From the NCBI GenBank assembly GCA_019828595.1, contig JAHQRK010000002.1, positions 372,001-436,000 of the forward strand: DNA of 64,000 nt, written 5' to 3'. This DNA comes from Aphanomyces cochlioides (taxonomy: Eukaryota > Oomycota > Saprolegniomycetes > Saprolegniales > Verrucalvaceae). Shown piece after piece: positions 30,984 through 41,710 of the stretch. The translations under genes and the position numbers were made by a program. The notes below the pieces were generated by a model, which worked only from the letters and a program-made list of their open reading frames with translations, was not told where the DNA came from and ran no database searches. How positions within the stretch are numbered: the stretch's first letter is position 1; each line of letters opens with the position of its first letter.

Positions 30984-32340
30984 GATAGGAATGTACTTCA
31001 GATTGCTGAATTGTTTCGTGTCTTGCGTGGCTGGCTCACAAAACCCAACGACATTGTGCTTCACACTAGTACTACTTGGTCGTTGGCAATGTGTCTCAGG
31101 CTGTATTTGCTTGACGTGCTCGAGTGTGAAGAGAAGAATGGCGTGTGGTCACTGTAGCCTGTTTGTGGGTTGCTCGTATTGTTTGTCGCCCGCGCGCTTA
31201 GATGGTGGAAAGGCGTTCGATGCTATCTTTTCCCTCTCCCCGACAATTCTGTGTCAGTACAACTGAGCCATCCACTAGGAACAATACTATCGCCATAGTG
31301 AAGCGTGTCTTGCCTTTTCGCTCTGTCGAGGTCCTGACGTGAACGATACACTCGTTGGGGAGATTGGCCGGTGCACCCGTCGATTCGTGGTGGCGGCAAC
31401 TACAATGTATGCGAATTCGAAAGATGTGGTTGGGAGAGATTACTTAAACTCTCCTCCATTATTCTTATTGGGTTTGCTTTGTTGCAAAAATGAACACGTT
31501 CGCCAGGTGCGCTGATGGTGAAATAGGAGTCGTATGGCTTCCCCGTCGATGTGACTAGACTTGATGAGTGACAAAAGTCTCCGAATGAGTAAGTCATGCC
31601 ACGAGGATGCGCTTGAAAGTCCATGAGGGGGAGATGGGAGCGTTCTTCCATTTTGAAGGCACAAGGTTGGAAACCCGAGATGGATTCACAGTAGCTGCTA
31701 GTAATGCTGGTTGTTTTGAAGTGGAAACAGCTTGATTGCATGGTCGCCTGGACAAGGTATGAGTCCAAGTAGATTGCCAAGTTGAAAGTGCATATTATGT
31801 CTGCCACTTGCGACGACTCGAATGTCAGCTTGAGAGATGCAATCTCTGGCACCTGGCGGCATGTATTATCCTTCCCGGCGAAGGACTCTACAGGAAAGCA
31901 CACATGAATCCTCTCAGAAGAGGACAGTCTGGTGTGTGCGCGTCACTATTCACGTGCATAGAGGGAAGAATGATGACTTCACAAGTGGTAGAAAGGCACC
32001 CATACCTTACGAGAGAAGAGTTTTATCCCAAGTACAGTACATGCGGTCGTAAGGAAGCTGCTGCTGTCAACACCAGCTCAACAGCTCGGACGCAACCAAG
32101 TCCGAGTAAAGACTGAAAGCGAAATCGATTTCACGACTCCAACTGGGCTCACTTGGCAATGTGTCGACAGATTTCAATGAACGACCGGCTTGATCGTGAA
32201 ATGTGTTTGGTCGTTGGTACTGTATCTCGCATGGCACGTTCCGCAATTGCTCTGTTGCAAGTGTCGCTCGCGTTGGTTACACAGGAACGAGTCTCCAATC
32301 GGTGAAACATTCCATGAAGCTCATTTTCAAACTTACCGAC
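30984..32340. other. Spacer before copy E
   Basis: No recognised gene. A minus-strand frame at 31400-31903 (167 codons) has neutral composition and no motif I know, and starts without ATG; it is possible but unsupported. The last 40 bp carry the family leader (ATGAAGCTCATTTTCAAA) preceding E. Confidence 0.4.
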
Positions 32341-32910
32341 ATGATGAACACAACGGCAACTTGCTTCTTTGAAGGATGCAACAAGCCTGTCGAGGCTCAC
32401 TCGTGGCGATGTGCGTTTCACAAAGGACGAGACCGCTGCAGTGTCGTGGACTGTCGACGCCAAGCATACGCCAGAAAACTCTGCACTCGACATGGGGGCA
32501 AGACCAAGTGCTTCGTGGAGGGTTGTACGTTTCAATCTCGATCCATGGGTCTTTGTGCGAAACACGGCGTCAAGAGAAAGCCACGCCGGTGTTGTGAACC
32601 TGACTGTGGCAAGACAGCACATAGTCGAAGATACTGTACTCGCCATGGACATGGTGGACGGTGCAAAGTGCCAGGTTGCGACAGCTACGCACGTCGAGCT
32701 GGAGTATGTTGCCGTCATAGCAATCTACCAACAATCGCTCCATGGGAAGACGACATCAAGAAGGACGAGATCTCGGTTGTCGAGTCGTTTGTTGAGCTCT
32801 TCAACACAGACGATCTGGTCGACCACCACCAGGAACGCCATTACCTTGAGTGCAAGCAGAGCATCCATCCAGTCGATCTGGGCATTCTCCAGGGTTTGAT
32901 CCACATGTAA
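32341..32910 (+). CDS. Cys/His-module family member E
   Basis: 189 residues from ATG 32341 (MMNTTATCFFEGC). An in-frame ATG at 32314 lies in the conserved leader and is not preferred. Five intact modules: CFFEGCNKPVEAHSWRCAFH, CSVVDCRRQAYARKLCTRH, CFVEGCTFQSRSMGLCAKH, CCEPDCGKTAHSRRYCTRH, CKVPGCDSYARRAGVCCRH. The acidic tail WEDDIKKDEISVVESFVELF leads to the terminal motif HPVDLGILQGLIHM. It is clearly diverged from C/D/F, so it is an older paralogue. Convergent with F, as C is with D. Role inferred only: zinc-binding regulator. Confidence 0.85.
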   Translation: MMNTTATCFFEGCNKPVEAHSWRCAFHKGRDRCSVVDCRRQAYARKLCTRHGGKTKCFVEGCTFQSRSMGLCAKHGVKRKPRRCCEPDCGKTAHSRRYCTRHGHGGRCKVPGCDSYARRAGVCCRHSNLPTIAPWEDDIKKDEISVVESFVELFNTDDLVDHHQERHYLECKQSIHPVDLGILQGLIHM

Positions 32911-33418
32911 CATGCAATACATTTAACGGCATCAACGCATGAAAGAAAACTTCCATCAGCCGCCGTTACATGACCTCACGGGATCTTCATCGTCGAGCAT
33001 TTCCACTTATGCGCCGCTCCATCCTTACCTTTTCACCCGAATGTCCATGACCCCGGCGGATTTGACATGAGCTCACAATGGCCGGTAGAATGCTGCGTCG
33101 GCGAGGATTGCATTTGTCATCTCGGCTTGCGTGAAACAAGCTCACGGTGAAGTAGTGTGTCCGACCAGCCGAAGTAAGCAGCGTACTATAGTTCAAGTTC
33201 ATGAAGCCCCACAGAGCAATCCATGGCTCTGAACCATGATACATGCCCTGTGCTGCCTTCTCTCTGCGAATTGGACATTTGAAAAGTGTGAGTTTTGAAC
33301 CACTGAAACCACCGCGCCGTGAGTTTGCATAGCCATCGTGCTTGTAGCGCTGTTCAAATGCATTGACACTGGATGGAACCACAGAGTTGTCGAATAACTT
33401 TATTAAATACGATCGAGT

Positions 33419-33958
33419 TCACTTCATTTCAATCAGGATTTGGAGAATGCCCAGGTCGACTGGATGAAAGTCGTGGTCGTAGTTGAGCACCTCGTCTTTG
33501 TCTAAGAGCTGAACGAACGACTCGACGCTTGAGGGATCCTCCTTCTTCACGTCGTCGTCTTCCCATTGTGTCGTTGGAGATGGTCTGCTGTGACGGCAAC
33601 ACATGCCGCCGCGTCGAGCGTAGGTATCACAATCAGGCACCTTGCACCGTCGACCGCCTCCATGGCGAATACAATATCCAAAAGCTTGCGCTGGTTTGCC
33701 GCAGTCAGGTTCTTGGCACATGCGCGGCTTTCGCTTCACACCGTGTTTGGCACAGAGACCCATCGATCGTACTCGAAAGGCGCATCCATCCACAGAGCAT
33801 TTGGCTTTGCCTCCATGACGAGCACAGAGTTTTCTGGCATACGCTTGTCGTCGGCAATCGGCAACACTGCAGCGATCGCGACCTTTATGAAACGCACATC
33901 GCCACGAGTTGGCCTCGACAGGCTTAAGACATCCTTCGAAGAAGCAAGATTTGTTCAT
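33419..33958 (-). CDS. Cys/His-module family member F (near twin of D)
   Basis: 179 residues. It differs from D at two residues only: Cys to Arg in module 5 (YARRGG for YARCGG) and Glu to Gln in the tail (FVQLLDKD for FVELLDKD). A third nucleotide change is silent. All five modules, the acidic tail and the LGILQILIEMK end are kept. The removed cysteine is extra to the module pattern, so zinc binding should be unaffected. Confidence 0.85.
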   Translation of the reverse strand: MNKSCFFEGCLKPVEANSWRCAFHKGRDRCSVADCRRQAYARKLCARHGGKAKCSVDGCAFRVRSMGLCAKHGVKRKPRMCQEPDCGKPAQAFGYCIRHGGGRRCKVPDCDTYARRGGMCCRHSRPSPTTQWEDDDVKKEDPSSVESFVQLLDKDEVLNYDHDFHPVDLGILQILIEMK

Positions 33959-35225
33959 GACGTGGGCAAATTTGAAATGAGCTTCACGTTGCTAGTGGAA
34001 TCCAACGTCGAAGAGCCACAGATGGCATTCTTGGTTTGCGTGAAAGACACCAACCTCCGAGTCGGAGGTTGTAACACTCGATCGCGATCACCTGGTACGT
34101 GTCGCGCCCATGAAAAAGAGATCCATCGACAGTTGTTCCTCCGCCAGGAGAGACAATCCGACACCAAAACTTGGACTCTTCACGGGAATAACACGACGAT
34201 CAATGCAGTCTTTCAATCTGACAGCGTGCATCTATGCACCTCGTGGGCTTTGGCTGAACCGGGCAACTTTGGTTGTCTCGCTCCTACGATGGAGCTCCTC
34301 TAGCTAGATATCGACTGGGAAATCCAAGTGGGCGTACCACGATGGAAACACCTTCCAAGACGACATGTTTAAGCGATAGTAAAAGTTTTGCGTCTCTCAA
34401 TTCCGCTGGATGCAGCAGTTGTGTGTCTACATTTCGCGGACCGTGGGAGTTGGGTTCGTTTCCAACCCAGAGTATGTGACTCCACCGCCTCGAAGCTAGT
34501 CCTTTCTGTCTCTGAGTAGATTGCAGCGAGAGGATGTCGTAGCTGTACGCGCCGAATTCAAGGAGCACGTAGCAGCACAGTGGACACGAAAATGTCACGC
34601 TCTTCAGAACTCCTTTGATTACCTTATGACCAGCTGTTATCGTTGCTTGGGCTTGCGTGGTTTTCACACTATGGTTCTTTCAAGCTGAGGATTCACATTA
34701 GATGACTCCCCAACACACATAGCTAACGTTAGTTGTTGACTTTCCCCAGTCTCCCACCCCAGAAGAGATCAAAGGGACGCGACTTCCTCATTGCGAAGGC
34801 AGTGAGAGGTTAAGCTTTGTCCTACCAGCGAGTATGGTGATGCCATCAGTACACTGCCGTACAAGGGCGACAAACTCGACGAGCACAGTGGTCTCGAGCT
34901 TGCCCTGTTCAGCTTCAGGTGAAGTTTCCATCTTGCCAATGTGTCCATCGCTGCAAACTCTGTCAAACGGTAGAAAGAGGAATCGATCAATCTTTTGGTT
35001 CTCAGGTGGAATTTGCTTCGTGTGTCGGCTGTAACACGCTCGTGGCATCCTGATATCATCCGAGTGGGAGTTCATGAGGTGGAATGAAGACGAGAGCCGG
35101 CATTTGGTTGCGTGAAACCGGCCAACATTTACAACAGAATGGACAATTGGTACCGACGTGTCGAGTGAGAGTTTTCACGTCACCAACCAGCGTTGCAATC
35201 ATGTAGAGATGCGTTAGTTATTTAA
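33959..35225. other. Upstream flank of F
   Basis: 33959-34607 belongs to the recent duplication. 34608-35200 is the older, diverged flank shared with D and C, with a further TTTCACGCAA box at 35108-35117. No gene seen. Confidence 0.7.
34036..34045 (-). promoter_or_regulatory. TTTCACGCAA box and palindrome upstream of F
   Basis: Box 78 bp before ATG 33958; palindrome AACCTCCGA-n-TCGGAGGTT at 34052-34070. Same arrangement as C and D. Confidence 0.5.
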
Positions 35226-35564
35226 CAGTGGTCGAGAGCATCCAGGACGCTTTTTATTTTATTATAAACAATTATTATCTTTCACCGTTAGTAGCACTAG
35301 CAGTTGTACGTATTCAATATACATATTTCTATACTTAATATAGTATATGTATATTCTTCTTGAGGGTATTGGTTTTGAAAGGTGCAATTATCACAATTTA
35401 AAATTCTCAAATTGAATTTCTCACAAAGCATTCCAGATAAATGAGAATAAATGCCATATTTGGATTCCTTAGAAAAAGTTCTTCCAGGATATATAATTTC
35501 ATAGTCAGATTCTCAGTAACTGAAGAATAAATTGAAAAAGCGTCGTGGATGCTCTCGTGGACTG
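35226..35564. mobile_element. 339-bp MITE-like element
   Basis: AT-rich sequence bounded by about 28-bp inverted repeats starting CAGT: CAGTGGTCGAGAGCATCCAG at the left, CAGTCCACGAGAGCATCCAC at the right (reversed), each followed by GACGCTTTTT. Both ends are flanked by TAA, a possible 3-bp target duplication as in PIF/Harbinger elements. No coding capacity. Confidence 0.75.
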
Positions 35565-37392
35565 TAAACATAAATAACAGAACGTTTAATAACCGTTTAA
35601 AAACGTTTTCTTATTTTCCTTTGTTTTAAAAGTTTTTTTGGAATTGATAGTAGTAGATCAAAATTTGAACAAAAATATTGAATTTTTCAACATTGCAACT
35701 AGTGAGACGATGGTGCCAAGCTGGTGTGAAAAAGTCTGTGCTCCGAGTCAGTGGGCACTAGGGGGCATTGGCGGGTACTGTCAGCCTTCTTATGACAAGG
35801 CAGACATCTCTATGTTGGAAATGCGTCAGATGAACGTCATATCACATTACAATCAACAGCATGTGATTAAATTTATTGATCAAGTGGGTGTCTGCAATAG
35901 CTTCGTGACTGGGAAGCTTAAACGATTGATACAATTGCTTAAAACGGATTCAAAGTCTGCGCTGTGAAATACTACTTTATTGAATGGTAGAACACGCTTG
36001 GTCACACAAAGGGCCAAAACTTCTTGTACTGTATGTAGCTGTACACTGCCATCACGTGCCATTAAATCTTCAAAGCTATGCTACTGCTCGCACTTGAAAC
36101 CGCCTGCAAATCTAATGGATGTCGTGAGATATGTTTCGCTGCTCTGGCGATGTCATAGCCACTACGTATGCACTTAACACGAACCATTTTCTTTGACTCA
36201 TCTATAGGGTACTTCCCCAACGTCCGGATCTCTGAACTACGGATAATTGTTCAGTTATTGTTTCGAAATATTTTATAATTTATTTAACCGTTTTATTTGG
36301 AAAATTTTATAAAAAACACATGATTGAATCATGTCAAAATGGATGCGTTCAAGGGCGCCATGAAGAAAAATCGCCGACGACGCATTGGCTGCTTGGCGTA
36401 CACTCTTTTTCACGTCATCTTTTCCAACCTTTGGCAGATTAGTCCAAGCAAAACACACGAATGAAGCTCTCTGGGCTGGACGGACGTCTCCATCGTCGCT
36501 GTGGATATGTTACCCAGTAGAAGAAGAATCCAAACATGCTGCAGGTGCGAAACGAGTGGAGGGCCTGACGAAGCTCTGGAGCTCCCTACAGCCTTCAAGC
36601 ACGCCGTTGTTCCGCATTGGACTGGCATCATGCTGCGGCAGAGGTACTGAAGCTCCCTGCTCAAGGCAGCCGAGGTAGGAGCAACTGGATTTACTGTACT
36701 TGGGCTCATCCAACTCAATGAAAGACCCAACTTGATATTTGGTACGCCCCGACTTGGCTGATCGACTTTGCATAAACTTTACAATCAGCAGTCCATGGAC
36801 AGAGTAATGCTCGCTCCATCATTAGAACTCGCCAAGATGTATATTCTGGGCGATATTGCCCAAGGATCCATCGACGAGATGGGAATGGAGTCGAGGGGAA
36901 ACAACTGTCCACGCTACATTACGTAGTTGGGGACGCGAGCTGTATCAAACTAGGGCCATTCGTTCCTCAGAGGATGCTTTCAAAGTTGCAAGAGATGAGC
37001 ACCTGACGACGAACGAGCGAGGAGTCGGGCCGCTAATGCTGCACTTGAAAGGAGCTTCAGTGGCCGGAAAGCGCCGCGCAGTGTTCAAAGACGGGAGACT
37101 TACTTGGTGTTGTCAAACTAGTTCATTTACAACCAAGTGGACGGCGTCATGTCTGCCGCTCGTCGGTGGATCGTCGGATTGAATTCTTGATTCGAAAATC
37201 ACTGTCCTTGTCTGTCCCCGTCGTTGGTAATCTTTCCTTGTCCATTCGCATTTGCCATCTTGTTTGGCAAGCGGATGATCTTTCCATTGCGGCGGCACGA
37301 TTGCGCCGTCTGTCGGACTGAATCGGATTGGAAAAAGCTCCAAGAGGATCGGAGGTTGTGATGAAGGGACTGCGCTTCATTGCACACGATTA
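35565..37392. other. Spacer without a recognisable gene
   Basis: Very AT-rich to about 36300, then mixed. Frames at 35638-35967 plus, 36410-36773 minus and 36856-37182 plus overlap one another on opposite strands and show no family features. A fragment near 36719-36760 resembles 20480-20535 (CAACTTGATn...GACTTGGCTGATC). Confidence 0.4.
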
Positions 37393-37956
37393 CTACATCT
37401 CAATGAGGAGATCGAGAATGCCGCGGACGAACGGATCGCTGTCTTGTTTGACTGGCCGCGGCGGGACGTCCTTTGTCCCGACCACTTGGACGGTCGGTTC
37501 TGTCTTGTGAATGTCGGCGACTTGTTCCTCAACTTCGCTTTTGATCTCCGCCGCCGTGGAGGTTAAGATTCGATTGTGTCGGCAGCAATACCCACCACGC
37601 CTTGCAAACGTTTCACAGCCGTCCAATTTACACCGTCGGCCGCCTCCATGTCGAATACAAAGTCCAAGTGCTTGTGCTGGTTTGCTGCAGTCTGGATGGC
37701 GACACAACCGCGGTTTTCGTTTGACGCCATGGCGGGCACAGAGACCCATCGATCGCACGCGAAATAAACAGCCATCGACCGAGCATTTCCGTTTGCCGCC
37801 ATGACGAGCACAGAGTTTCTTGGCATATGCTTGTCGTCGGCAATTGGAGACACTGCATCGATCGCGACCCCTGTGAAACGAGCAGCGCCACGAATTCGGC
37901 GCGACCAGCTCGTTGCATCCCTCGAAGAAACAAACAGCGCGATCCATGTCCGGCAT
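37393..37956 (-). CDS. Cys/His-module family member G
   Basis: 187 residues from ATG 37956 (MPDMDRAVCFFEGC; an alternative start is 37947). Five modules: CFFEGCNELVAPNSWRCSFH, CSVSNCRRQAYAKKLCARH, CSVDGCLFRVRSMGLCARH, CRHPDCSKPAQALGLCIRH, CKLDGCETFARRGGYCCRH. The tail is longer than in D and acidic (IKSEVEEQVADIHKTEPTV), ending DPFVRGILDLLIEM. It keeps the family promoter box at 38051-38060. This is an independent, older paralogue that has remained intact, which argues for selection on the protein. Confidence 0.85.
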   Translation of the reverse strand: MPDMDRAVCFFEGCNELVAPNSWRCSFHRGRDRCSVSNCRRQAYAKKLCARHGGKRKCSVDGCLFRVRSMGLCARHGVKRKPRLCRHPDCSKPAQALGLCIRHGGGRRCKLDGCETFARRGGYCCRHNRILTSTAAEIKSEVEEQVADIHKTEPTVQVVGTKDVPPRPVKQDSDPFVRGILDLLIEM

Positions 37957-39245
37957 GATTTGTCTGCTCAATAATCAAATGACGACCCATTCAACGACGC
38001 AAGCAACCAGCAAGCACCCTAGGGAGGAAACGAAACAGAAGGTAGCATGCTTGCGTGAAAGACACAAACACTCCATCGAGAACCTCCCACAGTACTCATC
38101 TGACGTACCGGTACACGTACTGCTTGGTAGCCACCTGGCGCAGTGGATTCATGGGAAAGAGATTTGTCACACTGTGCCTCCTCTCATTTGTTGTCGCGCA
38201 AGAGAAAACATCCTAGACAGTCTCAAGAGTTCATGCTCTGCCCCGACGACAGCAACAGGAAGAAGCAAGGAAGCATCAACGTCCTTGTCGAATTGGAGCA
38301 TGCGTTGTCGTCGTCCAGGAAAATTTGCGATAAGCATGGGATGAGATATTGTTGATTTGACCCCGTTCAATCGAATCACGCCGGCGGCGGATCGATTCAC
38401 CAATCGACGCCATTGGCTAATAAATATTTTGGGCGATTGTGATTGGCTGAATAAAATTTTAAAGAAAGTACAGTTCCCATGAGAGAAAGTACTTTTTTCA
38501 TTCATCCAATGTATTGTGCTTTCGATTCGAAATTCGAATCGCGCAGCGATTAAATCGAAATCGCAAATCGATTCATGTGTGTTTTGAGCGTGTGTTTCGG
38601 TGTATTTTCTGTGATTTTAGTATGTACTAATCAAAATTAGTAGTCTGAGGACCTACTCGAGATCATCGATTCTTCCTTGTCAAGAAACAAGACACTCATT
38701 TGACCAAGTCGACAGAAGCCGCTTCATTGACCAGGCGGATGATATGCTTTCTTTCACTTGAATGCGTCGACGCTCTAGAATATACCAGCACAATGTTGAC
38801 ATGAGTGACGTCTATTTGAATTCTCGATGAAATGCAAACTTGACTTCGTCCAGGAATGGCGGGTTGCAGTCAGTGTAGTGTGTCAACCATGGCTTTTGAC
38901 CTTCGGTATGGTGGATTCGCCCGTGGTGGCCTTGGGCTCGCAACGCCTCGCCATCGTATTGTTTGATTCACTTGGCGATGGTCGATAGATCCTGGTGAAA
39001 GAGGTCGTCACGTCGCAGCTTGGAGACATTCTTGTTATAATTCATATAAAGCGCATGAAGCACGATGGAGAGAGCTGCATGATTGAGCTCGACGACATCA
39101 GTGATCATGATCGTTTGCATGTGCGGATGGAGGAATCTTTCGTCGTTCTTGTCAACATTTACCGGATATTCCGGATAAAATGAAAACAAATCGATTTCGC
39201 GTATGTTTCGAATCGATCTTAAATTCGAATTTTGGCTCAAAAACA
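37957..39245. other. Spacer, repeat-rich, before the Merlin element
   Basis: From 38380 AT-rich repeats with TTCGAAATTCGAA palindromes and ATTGGCTgAATAA motifs. A minus-strand region (39261-38800) can be read as a decayed protein in two frames (VELNHAALSIVLHALYMNYN, later HYTDCNPPFLDEVKF), which I cannot assign. Confidence 0.4.
38051..38060 (-). promoter_or_regulatory. TTTCACGCAA box upstream of G
   Basis: About 95 bp before ATG 37956, with flanks TGTC before and G after as in D (GTGTCTTTCACGCAA). The rest of this promoter has diverged from D, so the box stands out as conserved. Confidence 0.55.
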
Positions 39246-40483
39246 GGCTCTGCCACAACATCTCCCCGCAAAAATAAATGAAAACTTATTTAATATAGTG
39301 AATTCATTATTGAATTATCTGGAGCTTATAGCTTGACATATTCCACACATGATTTGCTCGTCGCGAGCACGCATCGGGAAAAACCAGGATCGCCAGAGGT
39401 ACTCATCAAGTAGCTCAGGAATCATATCCTTCGCTACACCGCGCATGGCCTCTTCACACGCATTTCCCACACACCTTCAATAGTTTGTGTGTGGGCACCA
39501 TTGATGCGAATAATTCATATCTATCAGATCAATAAGTACAAATCGTAACTGAAAACTACCTGACAACAGTCTGTTGTTCTCTAGAGTGTGTCTCTCGTTT
39601 GCGGACACATATGAAGAGAATTTGTCCGAGATAATCAAAGTTCCCGGCTTGATATGCTGCTTGATGATTGGAGAAAGTGTTTGTTTCGACCTATCATTGA
39701 AAACAAGGTGACCAAACCACTTCCCTGTGGCTCGATTTACGCCACCGAGGAGCCAGCAGTCGTCATAATGGCGGCCACGATTATACTTAGATTTCTTTTT
39801 AAGAGAAGTTTCGTCTATTTCGACGATACATCCCTCGCCGCCTATCTAGAAAACACTTTTAAAGAGATCCTGAGAGAAAGATTTACCATAGCATTGCATC
39901 GCACAAGATCTTCCGAGCAGATATCTCGACATTCTCTGTAGAGTTTCGTAACGGTCGTTACTGAAACCGCAACTTCCTGAGCCGCTTTAGTAACGGGTCG
40001 TTGAGCTGCCCAACAGTAGAGCAATCTCACGACTTTTGAGATGCTAATGTGGAATTTCTTAAAGAATGTTCCACTTCTCTCGCTTATCTCGCTCTTGAAG
40101 CATGACCCCTTATGGCAGCGCCATCGCATAGCGGTCAGACGCATAGAACTTCCACAGTTCTTACAGTACATAGCAGATCTAATGAGACCCGCTTGCATGC
40201 ACCAACGGACAATGGATTCATCCGTTTTGAGTGCCTCATGAATCGCAGCGTATGAGAAACGGGCGGCATTGGACAAGTCGTAGCCACGCATGGCTACACT
40301 GTGAAAGACGAAGTGAGTACGGGGAGGAAATGGGGTTGAGTGACTTCAATTGAAATCGCCCGCCGAAATTTTGGCGGTCATTTGTCTTATCCGGACGAAT
40401 TTGTAATTGTTATCCGGAATGTGTATAGATAATGTTCATTTATTTATGTTAAATAATTTGCGGGGAGATGTTGTGGCAGAGCC
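39246..40483 (-). mobile_element. Merlin (IS1016/ISXO2-related) DNA transposon
   Basis: Terminal inverted repeats of about 26 bp start GGCTCTGCCACAACATCTCC at both ends. Both ends are flanked by the same 8 bp CAAAAACA (39238-39245 and 40484-40491), the target duplication length typical of Merlin. The transposase inside is frameshifted. Confidence 0.93.
39330..40291 (-). pseudogene. Merlin transposase, frameshifted
   Basis: The first part (40291-39842) has the N-terminal zinc-ribbon-like CKNCGSSMRLTAMRWRCHKG and a helix-turn-helix (VTKAAQEVAVSVTTVTKLYR). One missing base near 39842 moves the frame into the catalytic core GGEGCIVEIDETSLKKKSKY (first D) and, later, SDKFSSY (second D). A further slip brings in NGAHTQTIEGVW (third catalytic residue, E), and another the C-terminal LDEYLWRSWF. 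At least three frameshifts, so inactive. Such a copy could only move with help from an intact relative. Confidence 0.85.
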
Positions 40484-41710
40484 CAAAAACACAATATTGG
40501 TGCGATTAGAGATTGATACAAAAATCGAATCCAAATTGGGAAATTTCTAGCGAATCCACAATATCCAAAACTGAATACTTTTTGACATTTTATACCAAAT
40601 ATTTATATATACAGGTATTGTCTTTTCGGGCAAAAACTCCCGATTTCTTGAATCGATACATATCTGGTTATTTGTCAAATTAACCGGAATTCATAGCTTT
40701 TCCGGACATAATTATGCTAAAATCCGGATAATAGGTGTAGTTCACACATCGGAATGCTAAATAATAGCTACTAAAGTGCATTTGAGGACAAGCAAAACAA
40801 AATCAGACTACTTGACAATCAGACAGATTGATGTTTCTTCTTAGCGTTATAGAGCATGTTCACAGCTACATCTTGACCTACTTATCAGCCCTTAAGTCGA
40901 CGAAATGGTCGCGTGACGGCCTTGGGAAGTCGGCAGGCTCGACATGTCGAAAAATGTGTTTTTAACATGTACAGATAGTGTTTTTCGTCCTCTCTGCAAT
41001 GGTATAGTTCATTTGTTAATTTTCTGTCTCTAAACCAGAGAAAATTCGATTAGAACATTTCATCCAAATGTTTGAAACATGTTTGAAACATTTGCCATGA
41101 AGTCTGAAAAGCATTGGCGCAAACGTAGCCAACGAAAGGAACCAGTAATTTAGTCGAAAGTGCTATACATAGTCAATGTTGTGTAGATGCATGTAACCCT
41201 TGTTCCTTTGACATGCCGTGCATGGCAGGAAAAATGTTATAATGTTTTAAACACTGTTGGGAGAAGCTCCAAAGTGTTTCTTTTTGTTTTCTCGAAAACA
41301 AGTTTATGGAGGTTTCATTCTTTCAACTGCAATATGTCGAAAACAAATTTTGACAGGATCCCGATTTTGTTTTGCTGGTCCTCATTTAGTAGTGCTAAAA
41401 TACACGACAAACACACGTCAAAACACACACAAATCGATTAAATCAACCGGCGATTCGAAATTTGAATCGAAAAGACAATATTCATTTTGAAAGAAAAGTC
41501 GGATACGACTTTTTATCCGGATTCTCTCAGAATGCATAAAAATAGAGACATAGACTTCCTTGCTTGGATAAGCATTGATGCTTCACGTCGGTAGCAGCAT
41601 AGCCTACTTGTACCAGTACCGGTCAGCCTGTTGTCTAGTGAGAAAGAAGATAATAAAATGTCGTTAGCAAGTGTGATGGAGGTAGGATCGCTTTTTAGAG
41701 TTAACCGTAC
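40484..41710. other. AT-rich repeat-laden spacer
   Basis: No gene. Contains recurring short motifs seen also at 52.7-54.3 kb: TATTGTCTTTTTCG-like ends, ACACACACAAAACACAC runs, ATTCGAAATTTGAATCG, and palindromic TATCCGGATA-type sites. Confidence 0.5.

Larger units (their letters stand above)
33396..34607 (-). repeat. 1.2-kb direct repeat, copy 2 (gene F and promoter)
   Basis: Partner of 18416-19627. Beyond 34607 the sequence is still related to the D flank, but with many substitutions and gaps. Confidence 0.93.

Noticed and set aside
31400..31903. 167-codon minus frame between gypsy element 2 and gene E
   Set aside because: No ATG at its start, no recognisable motif and no homologous counterpart in the other duplicated units. 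Mentioned only as possible.
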